Source of the DNA: Gemmatimonadaceae bacterium
GTDB lineage: Bacteria > Latescibacterota > UBA2968 > UBA8231
NCBI GenBank assembly: GCA_002726335.1
Contig: PBSR01000044.1
Location: forward strand, 1-39,500
Direction of reading: 5' to 3'
DNA: 39,500 bases
Shown one piece after another: positions 38,267-39,500 of the stretch. How positions within the stretch are numbered: the stretch's first letter is position 1; every line of letters begins with the position of its first letter. The notes below the pieces were generated by a model that was not told the DNA's origin, made no database searches, and was given only the letters and a program-made list of their open reading frames with translations. The position numbers were made by a program, and so were the translations under genes.

Positions 38267-38968
38267 TCAGGGACAGGCCACGTACGCGCCGTCGACAAGG
38301 CGCACGGCGACGGCATCGGCAACATCCAGCTGTGCCGCCAGATGTACATCTCCAGGGCAGCCTTTGGCCATGAGTTCCCGTCCTGACGGACAGCTGAGCA
38401 GGGCTGATTCGAGTTCATCCGCCAGTTCGATAAAGGCGGCCTCAGCCACCCGCGCCTCAGCGGATCTGGGACCCGTCAGCTGGTGGACGATGGCGCCGGC
38501 GCCGACCCAGTCCTCGAGACAGGGTCGCAGGCTGCCGTCGTCCGTCCAGCGCTCGCCAGCGGCGACGACGCTGATGTTCTGGCCGCTGGCCTGTGCGGCA
38601 TGGGCCGTCACCGTCGCATTGCGCAGACAGCCGGCAAACACGGCACCGTGCGTTGATGCCTCCATTGTCAGGGTGGACCCGTTCAGCGACGGCAACACGA
38701 TCCGAAGTCCTTCCGGGGCCCCTACCAGTGATGACGGCGACAGGGACCATCGCGTCCCTCGGCCACGCCCCAGAGCCAGTTCGGCATCGTGCTCGCTGGC
38801 AAGCCCTGCAGCCCCCTCGTCCCGCCAGCGACAGGGAAACACGGTGGCCCCACGTGAGACTGCGATGGCCACGCTGGTCGTGAAGGACAGCACGTCGATG
38901 ACGATGAGGACATCACTGTCCTCGGAGACGCTGTGCAGTCCCTTCCTGTCCCAGGCGACGTCGATCAT
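38267..38968 (-). CDS. comB: 2-phosphosulfolactate phosphatase (ComB family)
   Basis: A 233-residue ComB-family protein. Family landmarks are VLIVIDVLSFTTSVAIAVSRGA (metal-binding Asp near the start), SLSPSSLVGAPEGLRIVLPS, AGCLRNATVTAHA, VVAAGERWTDDGSLRPCLED and PSGRELMAKGCPGDVHLAAQ. The pattern resembles the bacterial subgroup annotated as 2-phosphosulfolactate phosphatase rather than the methanogen form with the VLRATT sequence. ComB releases sulfolactate from phosphosulfolactate, the step after ComA; the specificity of this subgroup is not established. ATG at 38968 (AAGG 7 nt upstream) is chosen over the long open frame upstream, which is antisense to the sugar dehydrogenase gene and shows no family similarity. 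A divergent ComA homologue lies 25 kb away at 12563-13366. Confidence 0.86.
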   Translation of the reverse strand: MIDVAWDRKGLHSVSEDSDVLIVIDVLSFTTSVAIAVSRGATVFPCRWRDEGAAGLASEHDAELALGRGRGTRWSLSPSSLVGAPEGLRIVLPSLNGSTLTMEASTHGAVFAGCLRNATVTAHAAQASGQNISVVAAGERWTDDGSLRPCLEDWVGAGAIVHQLTGPRSAEARVAEAAFIELADELESALLSCPSGRELMAKGCPGDVHLAAQLDVADAVAVRLVDGAYVACP

Positions 38969-38982
38969 GTCTTGCCTTGCTT

Positions 38983-38995
38983 GCCGGTAACCGGC
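38983..38995. promoter_or_regulatory. Inverted repeat between divergent genes
   Basis: GCCGGTAACCGGC is a 6-bp perfect inverted repeat around one A, in the 75-bp gap between the comB and sugar dehydrogenase starts. It is well placed to be an operator for either gene, but no promoter pair is clear in the gap. Confidence 0.4.
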
Positions 38996-39043
38996 ACCGT
39001 AGAGGACACGGAATTCACCTTCATTCGAGAGTGCCTGAAACCC

Positions 39044-39500
39044 ATGCGACCTTTCGTTCTGCTCCTGCTGACAGCAACTTCCACCCTCGCCCAACCTCTG
39101 GCGCCGCGGGAGATGGAACGTGTATTCGACTTTGCATCTCTGGCGAGCCCGGTATTCCTCACCCATGCCGGCGACCGTTCCGGACGCATTTTCATCGTTG
39201 AGCAGCGCGGTGTCATCAAGGTGATCGATCCCGAAAGCCGCACGGTACGCACGTTCCTCGATCATTCGAACATTGTCAACAGTGGGCCTGGCGAGGCCGG
39301 TCTTCTCGGTCTGGCCTTCCATCCCGACTATGCCGACAACGGCCGCGTGTTTCTTTCCTACACGTGGGGCAACCTGGTCTCACGCGTCGCCGAGATGTCG
39401 GTCTCCGCCGACCCGGACTCACTCGATGCGTCCGCCGAGCGCCTGCTGCTGCAGGTGGATCAGCCGGCAGGGAACCACAACGGTGGGCAGATCGATTTCG
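39044..39500 (+). CDS. PQQ-type glucose/sorbosone dehydrogenase-like protein, N-terminal fragment
   Basis: The first 152 codons of a protein cut by the right edge. It has a signal peptide (PFVLLLLTATSTLAQPL) and enters a beta-propeller of the soluble-aldose/sorbosone dehydrogenase (YliI-like) family: DRSGRIFIVEQRGVIKVID, GEAGLLGLAFHPDYADNGRVFLSY and, at the edge, PAGNHNGGQIDF, the classical HNGG motif. Such enzymes use PQQ, or in some members bind it weakly, to oxidise sugars in the periplasm. The catalytic His and the PQQ ligands further on cannot be checked. ATG at 39044 is chosen because it begins the signal peptide; ribosome-binding is weak. It is divergent from comB. Confidence 0.88.
   Translation, partial: MRPFVLLLLTATSTLAQPLAPREMERVFDFASLASPVFLTHAGDRSGRIFIVEQRGVIKVIDPESRTVRTFLDHSNIVNSGPGEAGLLGLAFHPDYADNGRVFLSYTWGNLVSRVAEMSVSADPDSLDASAERLLLQVDQPAGNHNGGQIDF

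Noticed and set aside
1..39500. CRISPR arrays, tRNA or rRNA genes, insertion sequences, integrases or attachment sites
   Set aside because: None were recognised by eye: no regularly spaced direct repeats, cloverleaf-like sequence, transposase motif or terminal inverted repeat was seen. A tRNA or Rfam scan would settle small RNA genes.

Overview
The window is GC-rich, densely coded bacterial DNA with very short intergenic gaps and many overlapping stop/start codons. A signal-peptide-bearing BamA/TamA-type beta-barrel implies a diderm cell. The mix of a CehA/McbA-type metallohydrolase, a sulfatase, DUF4432, DUF1861, a Gfo/Idh/MocA oxidoreductase, a CocE hydrolase and a PQQ-type sugar dehydrogenase resembles uncultured carbohydrate- and sulfate-ester-degrading lineages such as Latescibacterota. 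That placement is inference; there is no rRNA or other marker here.

Layout. (1) 1-4504, minus strand: sulfatase, small membrane protein, large CehA/McbA-like protein and an SDR running off the left edge, coupled by short gaps and an ATGA overlap. (2) 4561-5910, plus: an HDOD signalling protein. (3) 5912-14943, minus: nine tightly packed genes, in transcription order a helical-barrel-like protein, a ComA-like enzyme, CocE hydrolase, HAD phosphatase, archaeal-type pantoate kinase, archaeal-type phosphopantothenate synthetase, D-2-hydroxyacid dehydrogenase, HpcH/HpaI aldolase and Ser/Thr dehydratase. (4) 15035-24513, plus: eleven genes (cupin, aldo/keto reductase, DUF1861, MORN-like repeat protein, SUMF1 domain, methyltransferase, Gfo/Idh/MocA, DUF4432, methyltransferase, small helical protein, DUF4037). 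(5) 24649-28789, plus: envelope genes (beta-barrel, YwaF-like, VanZ-like, and an AGA/AGG-rich repeat protein). (6) 28886-32678: a VapBC module, then a glycyl radical enzyme with its activase. (7) 32709-37866: beta-helix protein, CoA-acylating-looking aldehyde dehydrogenase, stand-alone helix-hairpin-helix protein, DUF3052 and an MbfA-type iron/manganese exporter. (8) 37868-38135, minus: a short unit of an extended -10 promoter, a 29-codon hydrophobic peptide, a nested hairpin and a terminator. (9) 38267-39500: ComB-type phosphatase and a divergent sugar dehydrogenase cut by the right edge.

The most interesting region is the nine-gene minus-strand operon. It pairs the two enzymes that archaea use to make 4'-phosphopantothenate with an aldolase and a 2-hydroxyacid dehydrogenase. 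The four reaction types (aldol addition, keto reduction, phosphorylation, ATP-dependent amide formation) are those needed to build phosphopantothenate from a 2-keto acid. The operon may be a complete non-orthologous pantothenate/CoA route or may make a pantothenate-like metabolite. A divergent ComA-family enzyme in it and a ComB homologue 25 kb away hint at sulfonate or phospho-enol chemistry. The second candidate is the small hydrophobic-peptide unit at 37868-38135. The third is a glycyl radical enzyme with an atypical active-site motif.
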